A stretch of DNA of 64,000 bases from Ophiosphaerella korrae (Eukaryota > Ascomycota > Dothideomycetes > Pleosporales > Phaeosphaeriaceae), in contig JALNQF010000060.1 in assembly GCA_028456385.1 (NCBI GenBank), forward strand, positions 1 to 64,000. The letters are read 5' to 3'. The first letter of the stretch is position 1, and each line of letters starts with the position of its first letter. A program made the translations under genes and the position numbers. This document shows, piece after piece, positions 1 to 12,740 of the stretch. The notes beneath the pieces were generated by a model. That model was not told the DNA's origin. It saw only the letters and a program-made list of their open reading frames with translations, and made no database searches.

Positions 1-3000
1 GCTATAGCTTAAGCTAAGTAGCTACTATAATTATAGTGTTTACTATAGTAAGCTCTATATTTAGGTTATAGTCTATTAGTACTTATAGGAGTAGCTTGTC
101 TAGTATACTACTCTATTTACTCTACTTAGGTTTATATAATAATAAGTAAGCGCTTAAGCTTCTAGCGCTATTGTCTAGCTTGTTATTTTAGAGTCTTTAG
201 CTTAATCGCGTTAGCGCTAGCTATTACTAGCGTGTACGCTACTAATAAGCTCTAACTATATTATTTAGAGCTATATAAGATGTAGCTACTTAATAAGAAA
301 TAGTATTTACTTTATTTAGAGCTATAGAAGCTATAGCTACTTAATAAGAGGTAGTTTAATAAGTAGTAGTTTAATTTAAACTCTTATCTATTAGCTACTC
401 TAAGGCGCTCGCTTCTCTAGTTAATTGCAATTCCTAGGAGCTTTTAGATACTTCGCTATATTAATTTCTATAATTAATATTAGCACTTATATACTAAACT
501 CCTCTAGGTTTAGGTATTTACTCTAGAGTTTAAAGGCTACTAAGCTTAGGTTACTCTATATAGATTCTATATAGTTTGCTAGCTAAGCTTACTACTTATA
601 TAGGGTCTACTCCTTATTCTACTAAGATAGCTAGCTAGCTAGCCTAGCTTTTAGTATTACGTAGAGCTCTACCCCCTAGATTCTACTCTAGGTGCTCGCC
701 TTACTAGTAGCTTTCTAGGATTTAAGCTACTTTGCGGAGCTAGTTATATATATTATCCTAGGTCTCTCTTACGTTGCGCGTTACGTCTTTATATAACACG
801 TTAATAAGTTTTTAAATCTTTAGCTTTAAGAGCTCTTAATAAGCTTTACTCCTCTTGTTATAGAAGAGCTACTTATTAAACGTTACGTTACGCGTTATAA
901 TTACCTAATCTAATTCTAGGACCTATATCCTATATATATTAAATACTCTATATCCTACTAGATATCTAATATAGCTCTAAGAGCTTATTTTAAAGCCTCT
1001 CTTGTTACGCCTAGCTACTTACTCCTTATTAAGTAGATATACGCAGTAGCCGTAGGCGTATACTCTACTCTAATCTAGCTAAAGGTCTACTATAGTAGCT
1101 CTTACTTACTTAGGCTAATAGTATCTAAAGTACTATCTAAACTAGCTATTAAGTACTATATTAGGAGCTTATATATTATAAGCGTAGCTTAGGCTTATAT
1201 TATATAGCTACGTAGCTACCTCTACTATCTCTAGCTAGAGCCTTTCTAGTAGGTTAGCACTTATCCTTATCTTAATTACTTTTGTTATTATTTCTTAACT
1301 AGCTCTCTTAGCTCCTCTATTTAGCTTATACATATATACTAGAGTGCTCTTAACTATAATCTCTTCTTATTTAGCTTAAATCTAGAAGCACGTCTTACTT
1401 CTCTATAGGAGCGTTACTACTTTATTATCTTACTAGAGTATATACGTATAGAGCTTATAGCGCGTTAGTAGTAGCTTTATAAAGCTTTTAAATACTTTTA
1501 TTATCTTTTAGAGTATTTTACCTTATAATAGGTAGGTATAGAGCTTACTACTATACTTATACTTAAGTAGTATAGTCTAAACTTCTTTAAAGTAGCTAGT
1601 AGGTATATTAAATAGGTCCTACGCTACTCGCTAGTATAGGCGTAAGGCTCTCTCTCTAGGCTACCTTAAAATAACTTACTTAGCGTAAGCTATTAAGTAA
1701 TACTCGCACTTAATGCGCGCTATCCTATTAATACGCACATTTCTTGCGCTTGTTACTAGCGCTTGTAGTACTTCTAGTCTAAGATAACTAGCTCTAGCGT
1801 ACTAGAGCTCTTCTAAGTTACTTCTAGGCGTTATACACTATAAGTTAAGCTGTTAATTAACTTAATTACTTTAAGTTACGCTTATAATAGTTAGATAAAA
1901 CGTAATAGGCTTGTATTTAATAAAAGTAAGATTATATTTACGTATTAGCGTTACTAGTATAATACTCTCTACTAGCGTTCCTACTCTTAGAGTTGCGTTA
2001 AAACCTTAATACTAGGCTCTAGCTTACTACAATTAAGCTTTAGATACTATATTAATATAAAATCCTTTAACTACTACTACTTTATAAAGTATAAGATTAT
2101 CTATACGCTTACTATAAGCTCTATTTAGAGCGTTCTTAAGAACTTAAGTACTTTTACTAAGTATTAGAAACGCTTATATACTTACCTCTACGTAGCTTAC
2201 GCCTTTTACTCTTATAAAGGAGCCTAGTTCTATAAGACTTATTAAGTTAACTAAGTAGAGAGTAGCTCTATTGTTAAGTATAGTACTCTTAGAGAGTAGG
2301 TAAGTGTTAAAATCTAGCGTTAAGTAGGCTCTAGGTACTAGCTTAATAAGTTTACTTAAGTTAATAAGTATACCTAGGTCGATAAGTACTGCGTTTAGCT
2401 AGCCTAGGTAGACTAGAGCCTTTAATTTAACTAACTCTAAGCTAGCTTTAACTAGTTCCTGCGAGAGACTAGCCTACTTTTAAGTTACTAAGGTTTTAAC
2501 TACTATAAAGCGCGGCTTATCTAAATAAGCCTATATTTTTACCTTTCTATTATTATCTATTTTAAATAGATTACTAGTAAGCGCTACTTATACCTATCTA
2601 TAATCTTGTAGCTTCTAGTAGTAAGCTTAGCTATATAGGTAGTTATATTTTAAGTTAGTACTTAAGCTTAAGCTTAGCTTAGATCCTCTAAACGTTGTAA
2701 ATACGCTAGCTCCTTAATTAGTAGTTTAGAGCTTATACTCCTATAATAGAGCTAAGTAGATACTACTAATTTGCCCTAGCGTAAGTACCTTTAAGCTAAG
2801 GACTAAGCTCTAGATTACTAATTAGCTTATTATCTAAGCCTAGTCTAGAGCTAGCTTTAGCGTTAACGCCTCTAGGAAATCTTATACTACGAGCTTACCT
2901 ATTACCTCTATAATATTATACGCGATTATACACTAATATAAGCGTAGCTACTTATTATACTAGAGCTCTAGTAATTGTTGTCTTTAGTAAGCCTTCTATA

Positions 3001-3754
3001 GATAGGCTTAGTATTAAGCTTAGATAAGATTACTAGCGCTAGTATTAGATAGGGCTAGTAGGCTCTTTAGCGTTTAGACGAGCTCTTGTAATATAGCTTT
3101 ATTATTTGCGAGTAGAGTTATCTTAGCTATTACTAGATAACTTAGATTAACTATAGCGTTTACCTAGGCACTTAGAGCTCTAAGGCGTACTATTTGCAAT
3201 ACCTAGGTGTCTTTTATAGCCTAGTATTTCTCTATTATAAGCTTATAGGTAGCTACCTCTTCTACTATTACTAGGCTCTTTAGTTTAAGTTAAACTAGTT
3301 TGTTAGCGTAGATATTAGAGACGTTATTAGCTTCTAGATTAACTAGCTACTAGATACCTAGCTTAAGAGCATTATAATAGAGTTATATAAACTATACTAG
3401 CTATTATAAGCGCTTGTTAAGTAGAGTAGTACTTTTATTAAGTAGAGTAATCTTACTATAAGATATTATAAGCGTTTAAGTAATAGATAAGATAAGATAG
3501 GATAGGATAAGAGTATACTAAGCTCGCGATCTCTTGCTACAGTATACAAGATAGAACTATTAAGTAATTTTTAGCGCTAGGCTTATAACTATTACGAGAT
3601 ACGAGCTTAGGAATAAGTAGGAGATAATTATTAATTAAAGAGCTATCTAAGCTAGGCTACTTATATATAGTAGAGTAGCTTAAATAGCTTATGTAGCTTA
3701 CTTACTACTATAGGCTTACCTAAATTGTATAGAGCGAAGCTCTAACTTACAACA
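1..3754 (-). mobile_element. RIP-degraded Ty1/Copia retrotransposon, partial
   Basis: The block is extremely TpA-rich and full of stops in all frames, as expected after repeat-induced point mutation. Read on the minus strand with stops treated as mutated codons, about 1300-2050 resembles a Copia pol region. The GAG-pre-integrase segment (L-W/Q-A-R-A-like around 1790-1825) is followed by an integrase-like stretch towards lower coordinates. The right edge at 3754 reads, on the minus strand, as an LTR start (TGTTG), directly abutting Gypsy RNase H sequence. The inner LTR end is probably near 3540 but is not fixed. The RT region and other LTR would lie left of the window. Class assignment is moderately sure; boundaries other than 3754 are not. 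Confidence 0.6.
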
Positions 3755-6700
3755 ATTCCTACTATCTTATATAGTATTATAATAAGTCTTTATTTAGTAT
3801 AAATCTTATTAGATTCCTATAGTCTATATAGACTTTTGTTAAATATTTTACTTTTTATAAGTATACTCTCTATTTCTTAAATACTTTATAGATTACTAAT
3901 CTTTCTTTATTATAAATTAGGTAGTTTACCTCTACTAGCTTTATTTTCTTAGAAAAGTATTTAACTAAGTATTCTTACTTTATATCCTAGTCCTCTTTTA
4001 TTAGTACTATTCTATAGACTAAATTTAATAGATATATTTTTACTATTACTAGTAGCTCTAGGTTATATATTCTAATAACTAGGTTTTCTATAAACCTTTA
4101 TTTAATCTAGTTAAATACCTCTTTATATTCCTAAGTCTATTTAAATAGTATATCTTTTTTTATAAGTTTTATTAGTAGTTCTATTATTTTAGACTATCTT
4201 ACTATTAGCTTTCTATAAAAATTCGCTAACCTATAAAATTATTATACTTCTTATAAGTTCTTAGGTATTAGCTATTCTTAGGTTACCTTAATCTTGTTTA
4301 AGTTAATCCTAATTTTTCCTAGTTCTATAATAAACCTTAGGAAGTCTATTTCTTTTATATAGAACTTGTATTTCTTTATATTAAGAAATAGATTATTTTT
4401 TACTCGCTTTTCTAGTACTTTATATACGTATTATATATATTCTTTTTCTATTTCTAAGAATATAAGGATATTGTCTAGGTATACAAATATAAATATATCT
4501 AGATACTCTCTTAGGACTATATTAATTCTTTCTTAAAACGCTACTAGTGTATTTATTAATCTAAATAGTATAACTAAATATTTAAATAATCTATACTACG
4601 TTCTAAATATAGTTTTCTATTTATCTCCTTTCTTAATTCTAATCTAATAGTAAGCGTTTTAGATATCTAGTTTTATAAACATTTAAGCTTTCTATAATCT
4701 ATCTTGTATTTTATCTATTTATAGTAAGGGGTATTAGTTCTTGTTTATAATTACGTTTATCTTTCTAAAGTCTATATAGGGTTATTTATTATCTATTCCT
4801 TTTTTATCTATAAATATAAGTTTATATACTATTAAGGATTTAGATTCTTATATTTATCTTTTTTTAGTTATATTTTAAATAAATACTCGTTTAATTTTAG
4901 ATTCTTCTTCTATTTTTCTATATACTAGGCTTTATCTTATATCTTTTCTTTCTTCTAGTTCTATTACTAAATCTTATAGTTAATATTCTAGGAGGTAGTC
5001 TTTAGGCTCTATAAGTTATTTCTCCTATTTCTTGTATTCTTCTAGGAATTCTCCCTTGTATATACTTATATTAGCTTTTAATATATCTTTTCTAAGGTAA
5101 CTAATTTTCTTTATTCTTTAATTAATTCTTAGGTTTGTTATCTATAACTATAGTATACCTAATATTACGTCTTATTTATTATTAATTATTGTTATATCTA
5201 TAACTATATTCTTAATTTCTAGCCCTTCTAGTTTTAACGTAGAGGGTATTATATTTAACCTAATAAGTTCTTTAAATAGTTTTCTTTTAATTATACTTAG
5301 TTGTTAAGGGTATTTCTTTATTATATAACTTATCTCTTATTTTTCTATAAACTTCTTAGATATAAAGTTTTTTATAGCTCTACTATTAATTATAACTTAT
5401 ACTTTCTTTTCTTAGAAGATACTTTGTTTTATAATATATAGGCCTCTTACTCTTTGTAGTTTTTCTTACTTTAGTTATTCTTTAAATTGTCTATTCTTTT
5501 AGGGCTACTACCTTATTTTATACTTCTAGTTTTTATACTTTAGATATTTATTATATATATATTTATACTATAGCCTTCTTTAAACGTATTTCTTAGATAG
5601 CTTAGGTCTTAGTCTAACTAATATATATTCCTCGTTAGGTATTTTAATTATTTCTAAACCTTTAATTTCTTTCTTTAGGATTACCTTTATATAGTTATAT
5701 CCTTCTTCTTATTTTAGCTATATATAGTTTTATACCTTTACTTCTCTATATAAGTAGTAGTTTATATTTAAGTATAATATTTATACTATCTTAGAGTATA
5801 CTAGGTATTCTAGATCTATTCTTTTGTTATCTCTTACTTAGTACCTGTCTTTACTAGGTCTTGTTATTATTAGGATATAGTATACTACTAGTACTTATAG
5901 TATATAGGCTTTGTTAATCTATTATATTTTTCTTACTAAGTACTACTATTCTTATTATATAAGTATTGTTCCTACTATAACTATATATTACTCTATCTAT
6001 TATTAGAATATTGTAAACTTTACTACTTTAGGATTGCGTTCTTTCTAGTCTTTATACGCTTCCTCTATACTTATAACTAGTAAGTATTTCTAAATAAATT
6101 TCTATTCTTTATATTATTCTACTATATCTATTATTATATAGCTATTATAACTATATATATTTAACTAGGCGTACTTTATACCTTTTATATTAATTTATTT
6201 CTTATCTTTTTATAGTTCTTTAGAGATAACTATAGTAGTTTCTTTATCTAGTACTAGTCCTTTAGCCTAGATTAATAGTGTCTAGAGCCTTTCTTTTTCT
6301 AAGTCTTCTATTAGTAAGTCTATTATATAAGCTATCTCTTCTAGCTATACTTTTATTCTACTTTCTTTTGTTACTACTACTTTATACTTCTATAAGAAAT
6401 ATCCTACTCTTTACTTACTAGAAAAATATATATAGTAGTTATTATTATAATAAAAGGTCTAATTAAGTATTATATATTATATTTCTTTACTCCTACCTAC
6501 TTTCTCTTAAGGTTTAGCTTATACTTTTTGTACTTCCTTCTTACCTTTAGTTGTCTTTAACTAGGCTTCTTTATCTTTCTTAGGATTTTTACTTCTATAG
6601 TCTTTTATAAAGTATTTTAGTTTCCTATATTTATTATATACTCTATCTTTCTTCTTTAACTAATAATCTTTTATATAGTAGCCTTTCTTACTATAGTTAA

Positions 6701-8080
6701 AGTACGTAAAGTCTTTATTCTTCTTTTTCTTTTTATCTTTATTTATATTAAGGATTATAGGGTCTCCTTTATTATAGTTCTAGGTAGGTCTTCTATACTT
6801 ATTCTTTCTCTATTCTTAAAGATTATTATTAATTTATATTACCTATTACTTTAGAGCTTCTAGTATTCTTAGCTTTTCTATATAAATTATTTTATATTAG
6901 ATTTTAGAGTTTAGTCCTTGTTTAAATTATAATATTAGAAATAGCTTATTCTATTCTATATTTTGTAATAATTGTTTAAACTATAATATATACTTAAGAA
7001 TACTCTTATATTGTATAAGCTTTTTAAGCTTTTCTTTAGCTTATTAGGTAATATCTATATCTTTAAACGCTACTCTTATTTATTTTATAAAGTATTTATA
7101 ACTTCTAAAGATAGCTTTTATTTTATCTTTCTATATTTTTAAGGCGTATATTATATAATCTATCTAGTAAGGTTTAAACTATCTTATTATATCTTCTTTA
7201 AGGTATATTCTAATATATATTACCTTCTTATCTTCTCTATTAAAGTATAGTACTTATATATTAATCTAGAGTTATACTAATACTATAAAAGGTCTTAGTT
7301 TCTCTCTTATTTTATTAAATTTCTTAAGTATAGGTATCTTAGGTAGTTTCTTTATCGCACTTATTTCTAATCTTTAGGTAATTAATTCTATCTAGTTCTA
7401 TCTTTCTATAATAGCCTTAATCTATACTTTATTCTTCTTTATATAGTCCTAGAGTTCTTTATTTTAGGTTTTTAGTATATTAATTACTATCTTTATATCT
7501 TCCTTTTTTAAGATTAGGTTGTTTATATAGTCCTTAATTACCTTCTATATAGTATTATCTAATTTATAACTACTTAGAGGTACTTTACCTTTTTTCTTAG
7601 TTAAGCTTTTTACTATTATATTAGCTAGACTATATACTACTTACGCTTTGCTTCTCCTAATAACTAAATTAGTAAGGTGTAGTAGGGTTACCTATTATCG
7701 ACTACAAGTAACTACTAGGAATTATTAGTAGATTAGAAGTTAATAATAAAAGCTTGTGTTGTAATCTATAATAAACTAAGAATAATAGAAGATATCTTAT
7801 AATATCCTATATTGTTATTCTATAGTTAAAGGATTAAATTACTAATACTATCCTAATAATACGCATTACTACTAATTATATACTTCTAGTAATCTATTTA
7901 TATAACTATTTAGATTACTTTAATCTATTATACGTGTTTATAGATTACTTTACGTCTTACGTGTTTAGGTTATAGGTTGTTTCCTAATCTAGGTCGCTAC
8001 CCTACTTATCCTATACTTTGTTAGTACTTAAGTTAGGACTAATTAGCTCTATCTCGATTTCTCTTATTACACCTATAACA
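3755..8080 (-). mobile_element. RIP-degraded Ty3/Gypsy chromovirus, truncated in RNase H
   Basis: Minus-strand reading through many stops gives the Gypsy order: an LTR at 7678-8080, gag, a CCHC knuckle with Cys mutated to Tyr at about 6660-6712, an aspartic-protease-like motif near 5360-5400, and the reverse transcriptase YLDN box at 4470-4481. RNase H follows, breaking off at 3755 where the Copia LTR begins. Integrase and the second LTR are missing on this side. The motifs match, in the same order, the complete copy at 49344-56842, so the two belong to one family. Dense C-to-T type changes explain the absence of open frames. Confidence 0.8.
7678..8080 (-). repeat. LTR (5' LTR of the minus-strand Gypsy element)
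   Basis: About 403 bp, beginning tgtagtaggg on the plus strand and ending ataaca, so it starts TGTTAT on the minus strand. Its minus-strand start aligns clearly with the unmutated solo LTR at 53606-54035, including the segment after the terminal inverted repeat. The plus-strand start also matches the end of the LTRs at 49344-49802 and 56384-56842 in reverse complement. The flank at 8081-8085 (agata) would be one target-site duplication, but its partner is not in the window. Confidence 0.75.
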
Positions 8081-8694
8081 AGATACCTCTACTACAACTC
8101 TACTCTAGGCCTCTCTTTTATACCTAGAGTTTACGCGTAAGCTAGTATCTACTAAGTTAACTAGAGTCTATATAAGTATAGTCTCTATTACTAGTATCTA
8201 CTTCTATAGTTTATTTACCTACGATTATAATAATAACTAAAATAACGCTTACACTAGCGCTAGCGTTAGCGTATACGTTAGTAATAGTGCGGCGCAAGAT
8301 AGAGAGCGTTAAGATAGCGCTAGTAATAATAGGAGCTTACTACAGTTGAGTTGAGTTAGCTAGTAGAGAGTTACGTTAAGGGGTAGATCTATAAGGCTAT
8401 GATAGTTGGGGTTATCTATAAGATAGAAGAGATTACGACAAATTCTAGTACTAAACACGGCGAATTTCTGTCTGCTAGATTCGGTAACTTCGACGCGCGC
8501 CACTAGTGGGTCCTCTGGCACCTACCCGGGCCTACTACCCAGCGAGATTACGGCCCGATTGAGGCACAATCTCAGCCGCACCAAACAGGACCTAAAATCT
8601 GCAATGCCCCACCAGAACTTCTATTAGCCCAGCAGTACCATGCGATACCCGATCCACTCCTAGTCCTGTTGTCTCTAGCGATTATATCTAAACT
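8081..8694. other. RIP edge and 5' flank of the HET gene, no gene seen
   Basis: TpA-rich degenerate sequence continues to about 8430. Composition then turns normal over a few tens of bases (CpG-containing, balanced GC). No open reading frame or recognisable repeat was found. The promoter of the gene at 8695 should lie in the last 250 bases; no convincing TATA element was recognised. Confidence 0.5.
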
Positions 8695-10410
8695 ATGAGG
8701 TTGCTGAATACCAAGACTCTTGAGCTAACATACTTCGTCCCCGGAAATGTTCCGGATTATGTCATCCTCTCTCACCGCTGGCGCACTCCCGCCTCCGAAG
8801 AATGTACTTTCGAAGACATACAGAAGACACCTATTTCTAGTTCGGATAGTCCGGCAAGAAGAAAACAGGGCTTTTCAAAGATTGATAGGTCCTGCCGCTT
8901 GGCTTCTCGAGATAACTACCAGTGGATCTGGATTGATTCCTGCTGTATTGACAAATCAAGCTCAGCCGAACTGCAGGAATCTATCAACTCAATGTGGGCC
9001 TACTACGCTAAGTCGAACATCTGCTACGTATACATGGCAGATGTGTCCGCTTCGGGAGCGGGTGAGGTCCAGGGATTCAGCCAGAGCGCATGGTTCACTC
9101 GAGGTTGGACATTGCAGGAATTGATTGCTCCTGTACATGTTGGGTTCTACTCTGGCGACTGGACATTGGTCGGTACGAAGTTCGAACGATACCAGGAGAT
9201 CGCTGAGATTACGGGTATTGACCAAGAGGTCCTTGTTCGGACACGTGAGGTCGACTACTTTAGTGCCAGTGAACGGCTTTCCTGGGCAGCTCATCGACAA
9301 GTGACCAGAGAAGAGGACGAGGCATACTCCCTAGTCGGCCTGTTCGATGTCTGTTTGCCTTTACTTTACGGAGAAGGTCGGGAACGAGCGTTCATGAGAC
9401 TTCAGGAAGCTATCTTCAATGCGACAACCGACCATTCTCTTCTCTTGTTTCGACATAGTCGCCACCAACAGGGACAGCCACTGTTAGCAGACTCGCCAAA
9501 ATGCTTCTGCGACAGTACCGGGTGCCGATCTTGTTCTTCCCGTGGAGTATGCTGTTTTCCTCCGACCGTCCGATTCACGGACGTCTTTGCAACCCCGAGA
9601 TGGGCAACGCAGGTACATGAGCAAATCATGATTACTGTTACAGCCACTCGAAATGAAATATCCACAAAACTTCCGTTGTTGGCATATCGCGACGTCGCTA
9701 AGGAGTTGATTTTCGACGACTTCTGCCCCCCAAGCGGCGTTACCCACATCGCCATCCTCAATCATTCCGTGGTTGACTACCGAGAGGAAAGCGCGCTATG
9801 TCTCCTCTTGAAGAAAATGGGCCGAGGCGAGGTGTACCACCGCTTCAACTGTTTCCCAGCGCTCTTGCCGAACGTTGCTCCCCACATCTCTAAGCTCGAG
9901 AAGAATACAATTCTTGTTTGTCCCGGGCCTAGCGACTTGGGACAGATTCAATCCATTCATCATACAATTACCATCGAAGGAAATTCGTTCGGTCCGGACG
10001 GAAAAGGGAATTTCAAAGTCCGTACCAGAGAATCCGCGGGGTCAATAATACGGCAGACGGATAAAGAACTCGAAATACAGACCCGCAGACCACGCTCCCG
10101 GTCGAGCCAGTCTGTTCAGCTCTCTTATGAGCTTACAGGCACTCACAATAAGTCCATGGCACTTTTGCTAGAGCTGGCATTAGTCGGGGAAATTTTGTCG
10201 ATACAGCGAGTGTTCGACCTATCGCGGGGAAACCAACGGCATAAAAAGGACGCTCTTTTCTATTGCCCCCTCGTTACCGATCGTTGTTCAATCAGCCTCT
10301 CAGGCGGACGAAGGGTATCTATTGCGCTTCGACGGCGACCCATCGGTCGGTGTACCCGAGATGATTGCGATAGTTCCCATCGTTGGTATCAGATTGTCAT
10401 TGGTGGGTAA
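8695..10410 (+). CDS. HET-domain (heterokaryon incompatibility) protein
   Basis: An intact single-exon gene of 571 aa. The N-terminal half shows the HET domain blocks in order. These are YVILSHRW near residues 21-28, WIWIDSCCIDK near 77-87, the ICYVYMADV block near 103-111, WTLQELIAP at about 138-146, and EDEAYSLVGLFDV-LPLLYGEG near 204-224. The C-terminal half has no domain that can be named with confidence. HET domains mediate non-self recognition and programmed cell death when fungal individuals fuse; the partner here is unknown. The ATG at 8695 is chosen because the HET domain starts almost immediately after it, as is usual. A decayed NLR gene lies directly downstream on the same strand. 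Confidence 0.9.
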   Translation: MRLLNTKTLELTYFVPGNVPDYVILSHRWRTPASEECTFEDIQKTPISSSDSPARRKQGFSKIDRSCRLASRDNYQWIWIDSCCIDKSSSAELQESINSMWAYYAKSNICYVYMADVSASGAGEVQGFSQSAWFTRGWTLQELIAPVHVGFYSGDWTLVGTKFERYQEIAEITGIDQEVLVRTREVDYFSASERLSWAAHRQVTREEDEAYSLVGLFDVCLPLLYGEGRERAFMRLQEAIFNATTDHSLLLFRHSRHQQGQPLLADSPKCFCDSTGCRSCSSRGVCCFPPTVRFTDVFATPRWATQVHEQIMITVTATRNEISTKLPLLAYRDVAKELIFDDFCPPSGVTHIAILNHSVVDYREESALCLLLKKMGRGEVYHRFNCFPALLPNVAPHISKLEKNTILVCPGPSDLGQIQSIHHTITIEGNSFGPDGKGNFKVRTRESAGSIIRQTDKELEIQTRRPRSRSSQSVQLSYELTGTHNKSMALLLELALVGEILSIQRVFDLSRGNQRHKKDALFYCPLVTDRCSISLSGGRRVSIALRRRPIGRCTRDDCDSSHRWYQIVIGG

Positions 10411-10489
10411 TGGCAGCGGCGTATGCGGGAGGTGCTGTCGGTGACACTGACGGCAGATGTGACGAAGACGCACACGGCGGAAGAGGGGT

Positions 10490-11020
10490 GGTGTCGTTTA
10501 GCCAGATCGGGGAACACGATGCGGTGGCAGTGGATCTTCTGGCATTCATGTCGTGTATCGAGTGGAAAGCGATTCCGCGCTCCCTCCTGCCGGGCGTGGA
10601 GCCAGAAGAACGGATGGAGAAGGCTATCGGCACGCTCTGTAGGTACTCGTTCCTGGCGAGAGGGGATGACGGCGAGCTTAAGGAAGGGAAGGAGTAGTAC
10701 GACGTGCACCGACTTGGGCACCTAGCGATAAGGGTCTAGATCGGCCAACACGGCGACGCAGCAGAGGTGACAGAGAAGGCAACTCGACATGTCGCAGAAG
10801 TGTTCCTGTCTGACGACTACGCAAATTAGGCAGTGCAGAGGGCTTATCTGCGGCATGCGCTACGACTGCTCGGCAGTACGCAGGATTCTGATATTAATGA
10901 GAGGTCCGAGCTGGCTCTGGTTAGACGGTGTCAATAGGTGGACGGCAGAACTCTGGAGGCAGTTTAGCTACTTGAAGAGTGTCGCCGGTGCAGGGAGGAG
11001 CTTTATGAGGAGAACTAGAT
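10490..11020 (+). pseudogene. NB-ARC/TPR (NLR-type) protein relic
   Basis: One continuous plus-strand frame reads through several in-frame TAG stops, the first two at 10695-10697 and 10737-10739. It gives the winged-helix to TPR segment typical of fungal NB-ARC-TPR proteins: LLAFMSCIEWKAIPRSLLPG, then GTLCRYSFLAR, YDVHRLGHLAIRV, ERSELAL and LLEECRRCREEL. The P-loop half and most TPR repeats are absent, so this is a fragment. Several stops sit where related proteins have Trp, Arg or Gln, which fits G-to-A or C-to-T decay. It follows the HET gene on the same strand and may be the remains of a neighbouring recognition gene. Confidence 0.7.
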
Positions 11021-11404
11021 CAGGAACAGCGTTAGCACTAATCTGCTTGTCAATCCATCACCGGCAAGCTCCAACTTCTGTGCCAAGTCAGTTTGGACCT
11101 CCTGACCAATAGGATGCAGGTCCAATTTCAAACCCTACCTCCGACACGCGTTCACGTGACGCCGTTGGCCAGGCAGCCCTGAGCATCCAGCCTCCAAACC
11201 GTGGCCAATGTTCGAGCGTCTGTCCCGCGCATTAGCGATGAAGCACGGCATACGGCTACATTGACATCGCAGCCTCAACGTCAGCACATCGAGGCAGCCT
11301 GGAAGTTTGGCAGACTGCGAGAAGTTCTTGGCGCATGAGCCACCCAGCTGGTAGCGCCTAATTGAATCGAGCACTGTTTTCCAGTCATCTCTTCCGTCTC
11401 TGCT
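11021..11404. other. Intergenic, no gene seen
   Basis: Normal-composition sequence between the NLR relic and the next gene. Only short frames with no recognisable similarity are present. Confidence 0.4.
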
Positions 11405-12740
11405 ATGCCTCACGACGTTAGCCATAGTGTCGGCATAGATGAATGGCTAGCTTCCATTCCTCCATCAACTACTGTTCCCTCATCGCCGCCTCCTCTCCTG
11501 CCTCTCGAATACCCCTCACCTGCGGGCCAGCGCAAGCGCAAGCGTTATCACCAACCGTCATGCCGCCGAAAACGTCCTGACCTCGCTCCATCCTCGCACC
11601 GTGCACACTACCTAAGTGCTTTCAATACGTCGCTCGAAACCAATGACACTGTTTCAGCAGTTTCTATGGCCTCCGAAACATCGGCTCCCTCTTCTACCTC
11701 GGCCGCCACGAGCCTGACCCATCGCACTATTCTGAAGCCTGTGCCTCCGAGCCGCAAACAATCGCAAAGTCCAACGCGGAAGCATCATCGCCTGCTTGCA
11801 CACGCTGTGCAGCCCATCAATATACGTCAGCCGCGCGACGCAGAACAGCATGAATCAGTAGCAGCTGTCCGCTCTATACTGTCCAAACATCATGGCTTCC
11901 AGTTCATCCACGCTGGCTTAAAGGTTCGTGCCATTTGAGATGTACGGGTGGAGTCACTGACACTCCTTTCAGGAGCGACTCGAGGCAGCCAATCGGGACG
12001 CCTTCGAGAACGATGTTCACGAGTACATGATATTTGACGATCCCACCCCGCCGGCGACGCTAGATTATCTGTGGAGGAGGGTAGAGAACATATACACGAT
12101 TGCCAGAGCATGTAATGATCGCAAAAAGGATGAGAACGCTTGGTCGAGAGTTCTTGAAAAGGTTGTTAGCACAGCATTGAAGCTGAGCAACATACAGAAG
12201 TTAGAGCTCAATAGTGTGCAGACGCAGAACATTGAGCCTAGATACCTCGCCCCGACTGGATCCCGTACCGGCAAGAAGGCTGATTTTGTGCTTGCGTTCA
12301 CTGATCGGGAGAGTGATGTCAAGGCCGCATACCGAGCATTCACGTCGAAACACGGTCACAAGAGCCTCAGTCCTATGACGGACGCTTATACATCCGAGCT
12401 TGCATTTGCATGCGCTTTTGAGCTAAAAGAGCCAAATGGAGGCCACTCTGAAGCTGAGACCCAGCTTGCCACCCTTCATACCGCAATGCTTCTAAAACTA
12501 GAGGATCTTGCACAAGATACAGGAGCGATTCTCGAGGTACCTGCTCTTGTTGGTTGGGTTGTGGTTGGCCATAATTGGTTCTGTTATATTTCGACTCTGT
12601 GTTCTGATGGTAGCATTGTACGTATCGTGAACAATTCCTTCATAGATGACGCGCTCACCAGCAACTATAGGAGGTCCAGGGCCCGTTCAATAGTCTCCAG
12701 GGCAGCACCCAGACCCACCACGAAATACTCAAGCTATTGA
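11405..12740 (+). CDS. Fungal PD-(D/E)XK nuclease-like protein, two exons
   Basis: Exon 1 is 11405-11923 and exon 2 is 11973-12740. The 49-bp intron (gttcgt...ctgac...cag) keeps the frame and gives about 428 aa. The N-terminal 150 residues are low-complexity and rich in Ser, Pro and basic residues, after a short WLASI motif. The C-terminal half matches the PD-(D/E)XK-like proteins common in fungi: KADFVL with Asp277, then FELKEP with Glu323 and Lys325 as the ExK pair, followed by a helix in the QLATLHTAMLLKLEDLA stretch. A nuclease role is inferred from the fold only. A same-family gene lies at 20304-21740. The last 30 residues look unrelated to the family end, so a small 3' frameshift or missed exon is possible. 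Confidence 0.75.
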
